From Serratia silvae (GTDB lineage: Bacteria > Pseudomonadota > Gammaproteobacteria > Enterobacterales > Enterobacteriaceae): a stretch of 64,000 nucleotides of DNA. The stretch lies in the NCBI RefSeq assembly GCF_023282985.1, contig NZ_JAGQDC010000008.1, positions 1 through 64,000 on the forward strand, read 5' to 3'. The notes under the pieces were generated by a model, which saw only the letters and a list, made by a program, of their open reading frames with translations, was not told the DNA's origin and searched no databases. The first letter of the stretch is position 1; the number at the start of each line of letters is the position of its first letter. The position numbers were made by a program, and so were the translations under genes. This document shows, one piece after another, positions 19,995-29,466 of this stretch.

Positions 19995-20020
19995 AAAACG
20001 CCCCACAGGTTGGTGGGGCG
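19995..20020 (-). terminator. Intra-operon terminator/attenuator between gcvH and gcvP
   Basis: On the minus strand CGCCCCACC-AACC-TGTGGGGCG is followed by TTTT. It lies 10 nt past the gcvH stop and about 50 nt before the gcvP start, so it would reduce gcvP transcripts relative to gcvTH, or protect their 3' end. Confidence 0.7.
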
Positions 20021-20029
20021 TGATAGTGA

Positions 20030-20416
20030 TTATTCGTCGATAGAAGCCTGATACGCATCGGCATCGAGCAACTTGCCTAGCTCTGCCTCGTCAGATGCCT
20101 TGATGCGGAACAGCCAGCCTTCGCCGTACGGCTCACTGTTGACCAGCTCTGGGGAGCTTTCCAGTTCGCCGTTAACCGCGATGATTTCACCGCTGATTGG
20201 CGCATAAATATCGGAAGCGGCCTTGACCGACTCCGCGACGGCACAGTCATCACCTGCGGAAACCTTGGTGCCGACTTCCGGCAGATCGACAAAGACCATA
20301 TCGCCCAGCAGTTCCTGCGCGTGTTCGGTGATACCGACGACGTATTCGCCGTTGCCTGCGTCACGCACCCACTCATGGGAAGTGGCGTATTTCAATTCTG
20401 TTGGCACATTGCTCAT
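20030..20416 (-). CDS. gcvH: Glycine cleavage system H protein
   Basis: Lipoyl carrier protein shuttling the aminomethyl group between GcvP, GcvT and the lipoamide dehydrogenase. The 128 residues match the family. The lipoylated lysine is in [18 protein letters not shown] at about residue 64-65, inside the usual beta-hairpin. The start [16 protein letters not shown] is conserved. gcvT ends 29 nt upstream. Confidence 0.98.
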   Translation of the reverse strand: MSNVPTELKYATSHEWVRDAGNGEYVVGITEHAQELLGDMVFVDLPEVGTKVSAGDDCAVAESVKAASDIYAPISGEIIAVNGELESSPELVNSEPYGEGWLFRIKASDEAELGKLLDADAYQASIDE

Positions 20417-20445
20417 TGGCCTGCTACTCCTTCGAAGAATAAAAA

Positions 20446-21543
20446 CTAATTGATCAGTGACTTACCGGCACGTACAAAACCTGGCTTACAGACTTTCACT
20501 GGCATTTCACGGTTACGGATCTGTACGATAGCCTGCTCACCGATACCGGCCGGAACCCTTGCCAGCGCAATGCTGAAGCCCAGGGTCGGTGAGAAAGAAC
20601 CGCTGGTGATCACCCCTACCTGCGGTTGACCGTTCGCATCGGTGAAATGCACCGGCAGCTCATTACGTAATACGCCTTTTTCCGTCATGATCAAGCCGAC
20701 CAGTTGTTCGGTGCCTTTTTCGCGCTGCTGTTCCAACGCTTCACGGCCGATAAACTGACGATCCTGCGGTTCCCAGGCAACGGTCCAGCCCATATTGGCG
20801 GCTAACGGTGAAACACCTTCGTCCATTTCCTGACCGTAGAGGTTCATGCCAGCTTCCAGGCGCAGCGTATCGCGAGCGCCCAATCCGGCAGGTTTGACCC
20901 CTGCCGCCAGCAGTTTTTGCCAGAAATCCACTACCTGCTCTTTCGGCAGGGCAATTTCATAGCCCGCTTCACCGGTGTAGCCGGTGGTAGCAATAAACAG
21001 ATCCCCCGCCTGCACGCCAAAGAAAGGCTTCATTCCTTCCACAGCCTGCTTCTGTTCTGGGGTAAATAAGGTCGCAGCGCGCTCTTTGGCCTGTGGGCCT
21101 TGCACCGCAACCAGCGCCAGATCGTCGCGCACCGTCAGCTCAACGTTGTACGCAGCCGCATGCTGTTCGATCCAGGCCAGATCCTTTTCGCGGGTGGCGG
21201 AGTTCACCACCAGGCGGAAATAGTCTTCGGTAAAGAAGTAGACGATCAGATCGTCGATCACGCCGCCGGACGCATTCAGCATGCCGGTATACAGCGCTTT
21301 ACCAGATTGGGTGAGTTTGGCGACATCGTTCGCCAGTAGGTAACGCAGGAATTCACGGGTACGAGCACCGCGCAGATCCACGATGGTCATATGGGAGACA
21401 TCGAACATGCCGGCATCCTGACGCACGGCGTGGTGTTCATCAATCTGGGAGCCATAGTGCAGCGGCATCATCCAGCCATGAAAATCAACCATGCGCGCAC
21501 CGCACGCCACGTGCTGGTCGTACAGTGGGGTTTGCTTTGCCAT
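20446..21543 (-). CDS. gcvT: Aminomethyltransferase, glycine cleavage T protein
   Basis: Transfers the one-carbon unit from the H protein to tetrahydrofolate, releasing ammonia. The ATG at 21543 ([24 protein letters not shown]) gives 365 residues, the E. coli length within one. The folate-binding aspartate region ([11 protein letters not shown]) and [10 protein letters not shown] are intact. It is the first gene of the operon. The long upstream region (about 500 nt) leaves room for the GcvA, Lrp and PurR control known from E. coli, but I could not assign individual sites. Confidence 0.98.
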   Translation of the reverse strand: MAKQTPLYDQHVACGARMVDFHGWMMPLHYGSQIDEHHAVRQDAGMFDVSHMTIVDLRGARTREFLRYLLANDVAKLTQSGKALYTGMLNASGGVIDDLIVYFFTEDYFRLVVNSATREKDLAWIEQHAAAYNVELTVRDDLALVAVQGPQAKERAATLFTPEQKQAVEGMKPFFGVQAGDLFIATTGYTGEAGYEIALPKEQVVDFWQKLLAAGVKPAGLGARDTLRLEAGMNLYGQEMDEGVSPLAANMGWTVAWEPQDRQFIGREALEQQREKGTEQLVGLIMTEKGVLRNELPVHFTDANGQPQVGVITSGSFSPTLGFSIALARVPAGIGEQAIVQIRNREMPVKVCKPGFVRAGKSLIN

Positions 21544-22058
21544 CTTTTCCCTCTTTCCACTCAAGTAGCCGAAGACAGGGTGTTATTACGCAATAAGGCG
21601 GGTATGGCTCGCGGGCCTGATTGCGCGAAACACGCTGGCTGCTCAACACAAATTGCCTCGCCAATGGTCAACGACGCAAACGATACCTTTGCCCTGACGT
21701 TAACACCGAACGTTCCTATTAACCATAAGTTAAAATAGGCTCGACCGGGTTCAGGGTCGGTAAAATGCCGCGCTAGTTTGCAGAGTTTTTCACTGGAAAA
21801 ATGCGCTTTAAGGCACAAAATTAACAATTAAAGCGGCAAAAATCCGAAGTTATATAACAAACAGGGGCTGGGATAGAGAATTTCGGTTTTTGATAACCGA
21901 CCATGGAATTAGAAAAAGTAATGGAAAATTTTGCCTGAAATTAGAATTTCTCAAACGAAGGGGAGGTATAAGGGAAATCGATGACGGGTACAACATGCAG
22001 ATTAGCGGGCGCAGCATGCGGCGCCCCTCATTAGTAAGGTTTGTCAGCCCCGAGCTGA
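21544..22058. other. Intergenic region upstream of gcvT
   Basis: About 515 nt without a supported gene, between gcvT and ubiI, which are on the same strand. Most of it is A/T-rich with homopolymer A runs near 21780-21850, as expected for an Lrp/GcvA-controlled promoter. A short GC palindrome at 22006-22029 lies next to the ubiI stop. I saw no pattern of a glycine riboswitch. Confidence 0.5.
22006..22029. repeat. Short palindromic repeat, GGGCGCAGCATGCGGCGCCCC type
   Basis: CGGGCGCAGCATGCGGCGCCCC just downstream of ubiI. The GGGCGCAGCATGC core recurs at 32451-32480 and, with one change, at 39976-40003. It may act as the ubiI 3' hairpin. Confidence 0.55.
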
Positions 22059-23261
22059 CTAGGCGAGCCAGTCCGGCAGATCGTTAAGCCCCATGGCCTG
22101 CCGCACCAGTTTCGGCTTCACGCCCGGCAGGCTATCGGCCAGCCTTAAGCCCACGTCACGCAGCAGCTTCTTCGCCGGGTTATGGCCTGCAAACAGTTCG
22201 CGGAACCCTTGCATGCTCGCCAGCATCACTGCGGCACCGTGCTTGCGGCGGCGCTCATAACGGCGCAAATACAGGTGCTGGCCGATATCCTTGCCCTGGC
22301 GTTGCAGGCGTTTCAGCTCGGATATCAGCTCGGCGGCGTCCATAAAGCCCAGATTCACGCCCTGCCCAGCCAGCGGATGCACGGTATGTGCTGCATCTCC
22401 TACCAGCGCCAGACGATGGGCGGCAAAACTACGAGCGTATCGCCCGGTCAGCGGGAAGGTTAACCGCTCGCTTTCGAGCTGGCAGTTGCCCAAACGCATA
22501 TCAAAGGTCATAGCCAGTTCGCGGTTAAAGGCTTCCGGTTCCAGCTGTTGCAGCCGTTCTGCCTCTTCTGGCGCTACCGACCAGACGATCGAGCTCAAAT
22601 GCGGATCGCTAAACGGCAGGAAGGCCAGGATCCCTTCGCCATGAAACACCTGGCGGGCAGTAGCCAAATGGGGCTCTTCGGTGCGAATGGTCGCCACCAG
22701 CGCGCTGTGGCGGTAGTCCCAGAAGGTCAACGGGATATCGGCGTGCTGACGCAACCAGGAGTTGGCGCCGTCGGCACCGATCACCAGCCGGGCGGTTAAC
22801 ATGCGGCCATCTTCCAGCGTGACGAAGGCGTCGTTTTCCCCCCAAGCCACCTGTTTCAGCGCGGCCGGGGCTAGCAGCGTCACATCGGCCAACGTGGCTG
22901 CCTTGTGCCACAACGCCTGCTGGATCACCTCATTTTCAATGATATGGCCGAGATGGCTGAAACCGCATTCGTCGCCGCGAAACGCGATCTTGCCGAAGCT
23001 GTCACGATCCCAAACTTCCATTGCGTTATACGGGCTGGCGCGTAGGTTGAGGATCTCATCCCACACACCAATCCTTTGCAGCAAACGTTCGCTGGCGGCG
23101 TTGATGGCAGATACGCGCAACGCTGGCTGTTCTGGCAGCGGCGATAACTCCGGCTGCCGATGTTCCAACACCGCTACGCGCAGGCCACTGCCCTGCAAAC
23201 CGCAGGCCAGTGCCAATCCCACCATACCGCCACCGGCGATAATCACATCAAATGATTGCAT
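22059..23261 (-). CDS. ubiI: 2-octaprenylphenol hydroxylase UbiI
   Basis: FAD monooxygenase for the C5 hydroxylation in aerobic ubiquinone synthesis (formerly visC). The 400 residues show the dinucleotide-binding motif IIAGGGMVGLALACGL at 8-23, the UbiH/COQ6-family GADGANSWLR and the FAD-ribityl motif GDAAHTVHPLAGQGVNLG near residue 300. It lies downstream of ubiH and pepP as in E. coli, with a 118-nt gap to ubiH that includes a CCTCTCCC...GAGAGAG imperfect hairpin. Confidence 0.95.
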   Translation of the reverse strand: MQSFDVIIAGGGMVGLALACGLQGSGLRVAVLEHRQPELSPLPEQPALRVSAINAASERLLQRIGVWDEILNLRASPYNAMEVWDRDSFGKIAFRGDECGFSHLGHIIENEVIQQALWHKAATLADVTLLAPAALKQVAWGENDAFVTLEDGRMLTARLVIGADGANSWLRQHADIPLTFWDYRHSALVATIRTEEPHLATARQVFHGEGILAFLPFSDPHLSSIVWSVAPEEAERLQQLEPEAFNRELAMTFDMRLGNCQLESERLTFPLTGRYARSFAAHRLALVGDAAHTVHPLAGQGVNLGFMDAAELISELKRLQRQGKDIGQHLYLRRYERRRKHGAAVMLASMQGFRELFAGHNPAKKLLRDVGLRLADSLPGVKPKLVRQAMGLNDLPDWLA

Positions 23262-23379
23262 GCTGCTTGAGTTCCTTAAATTTGCCCCTCACCCCAACCC
23301 TCTCCCACAGAGAGAGAGCTGATTCGGTGACCGTTATCAATATTTTGCCCCACTTCAACAAGGAATATGAGGGAATAAA

Positions 23380-24558
23380 TTAGCGTTCAACCCAGCCTAA
23401 CGTGCGTTTGGCAAAGGCATCGCGCATGGCCGGTAGCTGCTCCATCGCCATTAGACCCAGATTACGCCCAGCGACCAGCGGCGCGTAGCTATTGGCAAAC
23501 AGGCGGATCAAACCGTCGGTGACGCCAATGGTCGCCTGCTGATCCTGTTGCCGACGTTGCTGATACTGGCTCAATAGCGCATAGGCCCCCAGATCGGTAC
23601 CCGCCTGCGCGGCTTCTGCCAGGGTTTCCGCCAGCGACATCACGTCACGCAGGCCCAGGTTGAACCCCTGCCCGGCGATCGGATGCAGCGTTTGCGCCGC
23701 GTTGCCGACCAGCGCCAAACGGTGGCTGACATGTTGATTGGCCCTCAACAGGTTAAGCGGATAACTGTGGCGCTTACCCGCCTTCAGCATCTTGCCCAAC
23801 CGCCAACCGAACGCCTGTTGCAACTCGCTGAGAAAACGCTCGTCGCTCCAGCTATCGACCTGTTCACGAGTTTCCCGTGCGTGGCACCAAACCAACGAGC
23901 TACGCCCACCAGACATCGGTAACAGCGCCAACGGCCCGTAACGGGTGAAGCGTTCAAACGCCCGCCCTTGCGGTGCCTCGGCCGTCGAAACGTTGGCAAT
24001 GGTGGCAAACTGCGGGTAATCACTCTGCTGCCACTGGATATTGCAGGCCTGCGCCAACGCCGAACGTGAACCGTCCGCCGCCACCAGCAACTGGCCCGTC
24101 AGGCGCTGCCCGTTATCTAACAGCACTTGCGCGCAATCGACGGTGCGCAGCACATCGACCACTTTAGCCGGGCAATGCAGGGTGACCCCAGGAGCTTTTG
24201 CCAGCAACGCAAACAACCGCTGCCCAGCGTCGTGCAGTTCAATTACCTGCCCCAACGCCTCCACCTGATAGTCCTGTGCGTGCAGGTTCACAAAACCGGC
24301 ATGCCCGCGATCGCTGACGTGGACGTGAGTGATCGCCGTGGCGCAGTCTCGCAGCGCAGCCCAAACGCCGATACGCGCCAGCTGTTGGCAGGTTCCCTGC
24401 GCCAAAGCGATAGCCCGCGCATCAAAGCCTGGATGCGCACGATCATCCGGCCGAGTGGCCTCCACCAGATCGACCGCCACCTTGCCCTGCGTCAGTGATG
24501 AAATCGCCAGCGCCAACGTAGCGCCCGCCATTCCACCGCCCACAATGATTACGCTCAT
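23380..24558 (-). CDS. ubiH: 2-octaprenyl-6-methoxyphenol hydroxylase UbiH
   Basis: FAD monooxygenase for the C1 hydroxylation in ubiquinone synthesis. The 392 residues carry IIVGGGMAGATLALAIS at the N-terminus, AADGSRSALA near 165, and VGNAAQTLHPIAGQGFNLGLRD near 287. The asparagine in VGNAAQ, where UbiI has aspartate, is a usual UbiH feature. Its start is 1 nt after the pepP stop, so pepP and ubiH are tightly coupled. Confidence 0.95.
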   Translation of the reverse strand: MSVIIVGGGMAGATLALAISSLTQGKVAVDLVEATRPDDRAHPGFDARAIALAQGTCQQLARIGVWAALRDCATAITHVHVSDRGHAGFVNLHAQDYQVEALGQVIELHDAGQRLFALLAKAPGVTLHCPAKVVDVLRTVDCAQVLLDNGQRLTGQLLVAADGSRSALAQACNIQWQQSDYPQFATIANVSTAEAPQGRAFERFTRYGPLALLPMSGGRSSLVWCHARETREQVDSWSDERFLSELQQAFGWRLGKMLKAGKRHSYPLNLLRANQHVSHRLALVGNAAQTLHPIAGQGFNLGLRDVMSLAETLAEAAQAGTDLGAYALLSQYQQRRQQDQQATIGVTDGLIRLFANSYAPLVAGRNLGLMAMEQLPAMRDAFAKRTLGWVER

Positions 24559-24559
24559 G

Positions 24560-25876
24560 TTATCTGGCCGCCGCCATCAAGGCTTCAATCGCGTCAGCAT
24601 CCTTCACCACGCTGGCGGTCAAATTCTCATTGCCGTCTTGCGTGATCAGGATGTCATCTTCGATGCGGATACCGATACCGCGATACTCCTGCGGCACATC
24701 GGCATCCGGCGCGATGTACAAGCCAGGTTCAACCGTCAACACCATGCCAGGCTCCAGCACGCGATCACGGCTCGCTGAACCATAGTGACCCACGTCATGC
24801 ACATCCAGCCCCAACCAATGGCTCAAGCCGTGCATAAAGAACTGGCGGTGTGCCTGCTCGGCAAACAGCTGTTCCACGTCGCCCTTCATCACGCCCAATT
24901 CAACCAACCCGGCGATCATGATGCGAACGACCTGATCGTTCACTTCGCGAATGCTGATGCCCGGTTTAAACAGTTCCAGTGCCTTGTTGATCGACGCCAG
25001 CACGATGTCATACACCGCCCGCTGCGGCTTGCTGAACTTGCCGTTAACCGGGAAGGTGCGGGTGATATCGCCGGCATAACCACGATATTCACAGCCGGCA
25101 TCAATCAGCACCAAATCGCCGTCGCGCATTTCACACTCGTTTTCGGTGTAATGCAGGATGCAGCCATTTTCTCCGCTGCCGACGATGGTGTTGTAAGACG
25201 GAAAGCGAGCCCCCAGGCGATTAAACTCGTGCAGGAGCTCCCCTTCGAGCTGATATTCGAACATGCCCGGGCGGCACTTCTCCATCGCACGGGTATGCGC
25301 TAGAGCGCTGATCTCTCCGGCGCGGCGCATGACCGCTACTTCTTCTGCCGATTTGAACAGACGCATGTCATGCAGCCACGGACGGTAATCCGTCAGGGTT
25401 GCAGGTGCTTCCAGGTTCTGACGGAAGCCTTTACGCAGTTTATCCAGCGCGCCGAACAGGATTTCATCGGCATAGGCATATTGCCCCTGCGCGTGATACA
25501 CCACATCCAGGCCGTTGAGCAGCAGGTGCAACTGATCGTTGATTTCGTCGAAGGCCAGTGCGCGGTCTACCCCCAGCTTGGCCGGAGCCGCGTCTTGCCC
25601 CAAACGGCGGCCAAACCAGATTTCTGCCGTCAGATCGCGTACGCGGTTGAACAGCACACTGTGGTTATGAGTTTCATCACTCTTCACCAGGATCAACACC
25701 GCTTCCGGCTCGTTGAAACCGGTCAGATACCAGAAATCACTGTTCTGACGGTAAGGATATTCAGAGTCTGCACTGCGTGTCGCTTCCGGTGCGGCAAAAA
25801 TCACTGCCGCGCTGGCCGGAGCCATCTGTGCCAACAAAGCCTGACGGCGTTTATGAAATTCCTGCTGGGTCATCAC
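24560..25876 (-). CDS. pepP: Xaa-Pro aminopeptidase PepP
   Basis: Cytoplasmic Mn2+ aminopeptidase removing N-terminal residues before proline. The 438 residues comprise an N-terminal creatinase-like domain and a pita-bread catalytic domain. The metal ligands are visible: IDAGCEYRGYAGDITRTFP (two aspartates), MHGLSHWLGLDVHDVG (histidine), VLTVEPGLYI and GIGIRIEDD (two glutamates). Either of the first two ATG codons could be the start (MMTQQEF). Order ygfB-pepP-ubiH-ubiI is conserved with E. coli. Confidence 0.97.
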   Translation of the reverse strand: MMTQQEFHKRRQALLAQMAPASAAVIFAAPEATRSADSEYPYRQNSDFWYLTGFNEPEAVLILVKSDETHNHSVLFNRVRDLTAEIWFGRRLGQDAAPAKLGVDRALAFDEINDQLHLLLNGLDVVYHAQGQYAYADEILFGALDKLRKGFRQNLEAPATLTDYRPWLHDMRLFKSAEEVAVMRRAGEISALAHTRAMEKCRPGMFEYQLEGELLHEFNRLGARFPSYNTIVGSGENGCILHYTENECEMRDGDLVLIDAGCEYRGYAGDITRTFPVNGKFSKPQRAVYDIVLASINKALELFKPGISIREVNDQVVRIMIAGLVELGVMKGDVEQLFAEQAHRQFFMHGLSHWLGLDVHDVGHYGSASRDRVLEPGMVLTVEPGLYIAPDADVPQEYRGIGIRIEDDILITQDGNENLTASVVKDADAIEALMAAAR

Positions 25877-25963
25877 ATCTCCTGAAATCGGTTTATGCCA
25901 CCTGCTGAACGCAGTCAGTAGGGGTTATCAGCGCTCTCGGCCAACGGACGTGGGATCCGCCGG

Positions 25964-26542
25964 TCAGTGCAACGTTGGCCTTTTATTTTCCGGGGCCGTC
26001 GGTTTCTGGCGGGTAAATTCAGTATGGCAAAGCAACGCAGCAACGCGCACGTACTCCACCACTTCTTCCAGCGACTGTTCCAGTTCTTCCTGGTCTTCGC
26101 CTTCGTCATAACCCAGTTGAGCGATATTACGCAGATCGTCGATCGCCTCGCCCACTTCATCTTTCACCTGCGCCAGCTTCGGCTGCATCATGCCCAGCCC
26201 CAACAGGAAGTGGTTTACCCAACCCGCCAAGGCATCCGCACGGTCAAACACGCTGACGGTTTCGCCTTCCGGCATCATCAGTTGGAACATGAACTCGTCA
26301 TCTTCCAGCGTATCACGAGTGATTTCATGCAGCTGCTGTAACGGTTGGCTCAACGCCTGCGGGAAGGCAATGCCCTCGTTGGTCAGATCAAACACCAGCG
26401 TCTGCCAGCTGGCGTCACGGTTGCCGCCGCACAGCAGGCCACTGATCAAACCGTGCATCTCAGCGGCGGTTAAAGCAACCGCCTGCTGGTTAAGAGCCAC
26501 GGTCAAAGATTGGTAACTTGGAAATGTATTCTGTATAGACAT
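25964..26542 (-). CDS. ygfB: UPF0149 protein YgfB
   Basis: A 192-residue UPF0149 member. The second in-frame ATG (26542, [11 protein letters not shown]) matches the E. coli start and is chosen. The family core [17 protein letters not shown] near residue 25 and [19 protein letters not shown] near 110 are intact. In Pseudomonas aeruginosa the homologue dampens ampDh3 expression and affects beta-lactam resistance; in enterobacteria the role is not settled. It is the first gene of ygfB-pepP-ubiH-ubiI and divergent from zapA, with about 295 nt between them. Confidence 0.93.
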   Translation of the reverse strand: MSIQNTFPSYQSLTVALNQQAVALTAAEMHGLISGLLCGGNRDASWQTLVFDLTNEGIAFPQALSQPLQQLHEITRDTLEDDEFMFQLMMPEGETVSVFDRADALAGWVNHFLLGLGMMQPKLAQVKDEVGEAIDDLRNIAQLGYDEGEDQEELEQSLEEVVEYVRVAALLCHTEFTRQKPTAPENKRPTLH

Positions 26543-26837
26543 GCGCATTCGTCATCGTTGGCAGGATAAGTTCGTGTTATGCTACCACCAAGGTCCGTTG
26601 GTATACCAGTTGAGGCAACACCTCAGTGGCTAGTTATAATCAGCGCAGTCCGGGCAAACGTACGGTAAATACGCATTTTGCAACCGTTTTTTGTCTGGTA
26701 ATGTTAGGCGCGGCAGATTACAACCAGGTACTGAAAAAGTGTTGAATCTTGGTACCCAGGTATATATAGTGACGCCCGCTTCGGCAGCCCGGCAATGGCT
26801 GACCGGTGCTGGCGCGAAATTTAGGCAGGAAGGTGGC

Positions 26838-27167
26838 ATGTCTGCACAACCGGTAGATATTCAAATTTTTGGCCGCTCGTTAAGAGTCAATTGCCCGCCA
26901 GAACAACAAGATGCGTTGAACATGGCAGCAGAAGATCTTAACCAACGGTTGCAAGATCTTAAAGTTCGCACTAGAGTCACAAATACAGAGCAACTCGTTT
27001 TTATCGCAGCATTGAACGTCTGTCACGAACTTGCTCAAGAACGCTTGAAAACGCGTGACTATGCGGCCAATATGGAACAACGAATTCGTATGCTGCAACA
27101 GACCATTGAACAAGCGCTGCTTGAACAGGGTCGCATCTCTGAACGTCAGGATGCACAATTCGAATAA
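26838..27167 (+). CDS. zapA: Cell division protein ZapA
   Basis: Binds and cross-links FtsZ filaments at the Z ring. The ATG at 26838 ([24 protein letters not shown]) has AGGAAGG upstream and gives the standard 109 residues. The N-terminal globular FtsZ-binding domain is followed by a long coiled coil from about residue 55 to the C-terminus. 6S RNA follows immediately, as in E. coli. Confidence 0.97.
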   Translation: MSAQPVDIQIFGRSLRVNCPPEQQDALNMAAEDLNQRLQDLKVRTRVTNTEQLVFIAALNVCHELAQERLKTRDYAANMEQRIRMLQQTIEQALLEQGRISERQDAQFE

Positions 27168-27173
27168 CTTAAG

Positions 27174-27198
27174 TTGCTGGAGTTGAAGGCTCCAGCAA
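27174..27198 (+). terminator. Hairpin between zapA and 6S RNA
   Basis: TTGCTGGAG-TTGAAGG-CTCCAGCAA is a nine-pair perfect stem 6 nt after the zapA stop. There is no T tail; in this position it may separate zapA from the ssrS promoter region. Confidence 0.5.
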
Positions 27199-27208
27199 TG
27201 AGTGAAAA

Positions 27209-27392
27209 ATTTCTCTGAGATGTTTGCCAGCGGGCCAGTCCCCTGAGCCGATATTTAGTACCAACAGAATGTGATGATCCATGATCGGTGTGCATGCTCG
27301 GCCCGTCCGAGAAGCCTTAAGATTGTGACAGCACGTTCACCTTGAACCATGGGTTCAAGGGTTACAGCCTGCGACGGCATCTCGGAGATCCC
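27209..27392 (+). ncRNA. ssrS: 6S RNA
   Basis: Binds sigma-70 RNA polymerase holoenzyme and lowers transcription in stationary phase. The 184-nt region begins ATTTCTCTGAGATG and ends GGCATCTCGGAGAT, the closing stem of 6S RNA, and holds the internal blocks GCGGGCCAGTCCCCTGAGCC, GCATGCTCGG-CCGTCCGAG and CCTTGAACC-ATGGGTTCAAGG. Position between zapA and fau (ygfA) is the conserved arrangement, in which 6S and fau are co-transcribed. Confidence 0.98.
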
Positions 27393-27445
27393 TTCACCTG
27401 CGTTTGTCAGTGTGTTAACTCACTACTACTCGCGGATCCAGTACT

Positions 27446-28054
27446 ATGTCTTTGCAACCTCAGTTTGCTCAGCAACGCCAACTCATCCGTAATGAAATAC
27501 GCCAACGACGCCGTGCCTTAACGCCCGCCCAACAGCATGATTTTGCCCAGCAAATGGCCAGCAATATTGCGCTACATCCACGCATTCAGGCGGCCAGACA
27601 CATTGCGGCGTTTCTCTCTTTTGATGGCGAACTAGATACAGGCCCGCTGATCGAGCGGCTGTGGCAACTGGGTAAGCGCGTTTATCTGCCAGTCTTGCAT
27701 CCGTTCAGCCCCGGTAACCTGTTGTTCCTGCATTACACCGCGCAAACATCGCTGGTGAGCAACCGCTTCAAAATCCTCGAGCCAGCGCTCGATGTCCGCT
27801 ACGTCTTGCCAGTGTCACAGTTGGATTTGGTATTGACGCCGCTGGTGGCCTTCGATTCGGCAGGGCAACGCCTGGGAATGGGCGGCGGGTTTTATGATCG
27901 TACCTTACAGAACTGGCAGCACGCTGGCCCCTATCCGATGGGGATTGCGCACGATTGCCAACAGGTTAGCGCCTTGCCGGTGGAGCAATGGGATATCCCT
28001 CTGCCAGAGATTATTACCCCGTCACAAACCTGGACTTGGCCAGTCTCCGCATAG
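27446..28054 (+). CDS. fau: 5-formyltetrahydrofolate cyclo-ligase
   Basis: ATP-dependent conversion of 5-formyl-THF to 5,10-methenyl-THF (ygfA in E. coli, linked to persister formation there). The 202 residues have the N-terminal RNEIRQRRRALTPAQQ basic stretch and the family's ATP-binding motif LGMGGGFYDRTL near residue 147. It lies about 50 nt after the 6S RNA, consistent with a joint transcript. Convergent with serA. Confidence 0.96.
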   Translation: MSLQPQFAQQRQLIRNEIRQRRRALTPAQQHDFAQQMASNIALHPRIQAARHIAAFLSFDGELDTGPLIERLWQLGKRVYLPVLHPFSPGNLLFLHYTAQTSLVSNRFKILEPALDVRYVLPVSQLDLVLTPLVAFDSAGQRLGMGGGFYDRTLQNWQHAGPYPMGIAHDCQQVSALPVEQWDIPLPEIITPSQTWTWPVSA

Positions 28055-28059
28055 CAAAA

Positions 28060-28078
28060 GGCCGGATTGCTCCGGCCT
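28060..28078 (+). terminator. Hairpin after fau
   Basis: GGCCGGA-TTGC-TCCGGCC stem 6 nt past the fau stop, without a strong T tail. Confidence 0.5.
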
Positions 28079-28091
28079 GCGTCATGTTGTA

Positions 28092-28137
28092 TATACCCTA
28101 TGGATTTCAAGTTGCAGCTTGAAAGACGACGGGTATA
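28092..28137. repeat. Short ERIC-end palindrome abutting serA stop
   Basis: TATACCCTATGGATTTCAAG-TTGCAG-CTTGAAAGACGACGGGTATA is a 46-bp palindrome made of the two outer ends of an ERIC element without the central part. It ends exactly where the serA TAA (28138-28140) begins. A second copy lies upstream of serA at 29423-29466. Confidence 0.8.
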
Positions 28138-29376
28138 TTAGAGCAGTAAGCGGGCGCGGATGGTCCCTTCGATCGCTTTCATACGTTGCAACGCGGCATC
28201 CGCACGTTCGGTTTCCGCTTCGATATCGATAACCACATAGCCGATTTCCGAGCTGGTCTGCAAATACTGGGCCGCGATGTTCACGCCCTCTTCGGCGAAA
28301 ATCTGGTTAATCTGCGTCAGGATGCCTGGGCGGTTTTCATGAATATGCAGCAAACGGCTGGCGTTCGGGCCATGACCCGGCAGCGAAACCTCTGGGAAGT
28401 TGACCGCCGACAGCGTAGAGCCGTTATCGGAATACTTCGCCAGCTTGCCAGCCACTTCATCACCGATGTTCTCCTGCGCTTCCTGGGTTGAACCGCCGAT
28501 ATGCGGCGTCAACAGCACGTTATCGAACTCGCACAGTGGAGAATTGAACGGATCGCTGTTAGTTGCCGGCTCTTCCGGGAACACATCGATTGCCGCACCG
28601 GCCAGATGGTCGCTCGCCAAGGCGTTACACAGTGCCGGGATATCCACCACAGTGCCGCGTGAGGCGTTGATCAGGATCGCACCTGGCTTCATCAGCGCCA
28701 GCTCTTCGGTGCCGATCATGTTCTTGGTCGACAGCGTTTCCGGTACGTGCAGCGTGACCACGTCGCTCATATTGAGCAGATCGGAAAGATGGCGCACCTG
28801 TTGTGCATTACCCAGCGGCAGCTTGTTCTCGATGTCATAGAAGAACACTTTCATCCCCAGGCCTTCCGCCAGGATGCCGAGCTGAGTCCCGATATGGCCG
28901 TAGCCGATGATCCCCAGCTTCTTGCCCCGTGCTTCATACGAGCCGACAGCCAGCTTTTCCCACTGACCACGGTGCGCCTTGGCATTGGCCTTCGGGATCC
29001 CGCGCAGCATCAACAGCAGCTCACCCAGCACCATTTCGGCCACGGATCGAGTATTGGAGAAAGGCGCGTTAAACACTGGAATGCCGCGTTTGGTCGCCGC
29101 TTTCAAATCAACCTGGTTGGTGCCGATACAGAAACAGCCCACCGCGACCAGTTTCTCTGCGGCTGCGAAGACTTCCTCGGACAGATGCGTACGCGATCGG
29201 ATACCCACGAAGTGTGCATCACGGATGGATGCCTTCAGCGCTTCGGTGTCTAACGCACCTTTGTGGTATTCGATGTTGCTATATCCGGCAGCACGCAGGT
29301 TATCCACCGTGCTCTGATGAACCCCTTCTACCAACAGGAACTTAATCCTGTCTTTCTCCAATGATACTTTTGCCAT
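28138..29376 (-). CDS. serA: D-3-phosphoglycerate dehydrogenase
   Basis: First step of serine synthesis, NAD-dependent oxidation of 3-phosphoglycerate, feedback-inhibited by serine. The 412 residues comprise a substrate domain, a Rossmann domain with GIIGYGHIGTQLG near residue 155, catalytic arginine in NASRGTVVD, glutamate in FPEEPAT and histidine in LTPHIGGSTQEAQ, and a C-terminal ACT domain from about 338 (ENRPGILTQINQIFAEEGVN) that binds serine. The gene is flanked on both sides by short ERIC-type palindromes. In E. coli it is also controlled by Lrp and ArgP-linked factors. Confidence 0.98.
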   Translation of the reverse strand: MAKVSLEKDRIKFLLVEGVHQSTVDNLRAAGYSNIEYHKGALDTEALKASIRDAHFVGIRSRTHLSEEVFAAAEKLVAVGCFCIGTNQVDLKAATKRGIPVFNAPFSNTRSVAEMVLGELLLMLRGIPKANAKAHRGQWEKLAVGSYEARGKKLGIIGYGHIGTQLGILAEGLGMKVFFYDIENKLPLGNAQQVRHLSDLLNMSDVVTLHVPETLSTKNMIGTEELALMKPGAILINASRGTVVDIPALCNALASDHLAGAAIDVFPEEPATNSDPFNSPLCEFDNVLLTPHIGGSTQEAQENIGDEVAGKLAKYSDNGSTLSAVNFPEVSLPGHGPNASRLLHIHENRPGILTQINQIFAEEGVNIAAQYLQTSSEIGYVVIDIEAETERADAALQRMKAIEGTIRARLLL

Positions 29377-29422
29377 TTACCCGACCCTATGTTCAGACTT
29401 CAGAAGCGGCTGTTTCCCCTCA

Positions 29423-29466
29423 ATACCCGTCGTCTTTCAAGCTGCAACTTGAAATCCATAGGGTAT
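29423..29466. repeat. Short ERIC-end palindrome upstream of serA
   Basis: ATACCCGTCGTCTTTCAAGC-TGCA-ACTTGAAATCCATAGGGTAT, a near-perfect palindrome and close match to 28092-28137. It lies about 50 nt upstream of the serA start, within or just ahead of the leader, so it may add a hairpin to the mRNA. The rest of 29377-29801 holds no supported gene. Confidence 0.8.

Noticed and set aside
21544-22058. Glycine riboswitch upstream of gcvT
   Set aside because: No tandem aptamer-like conserved stems were seen, and enterobacteria are known to use GcvA/Lrp/GcvB control.
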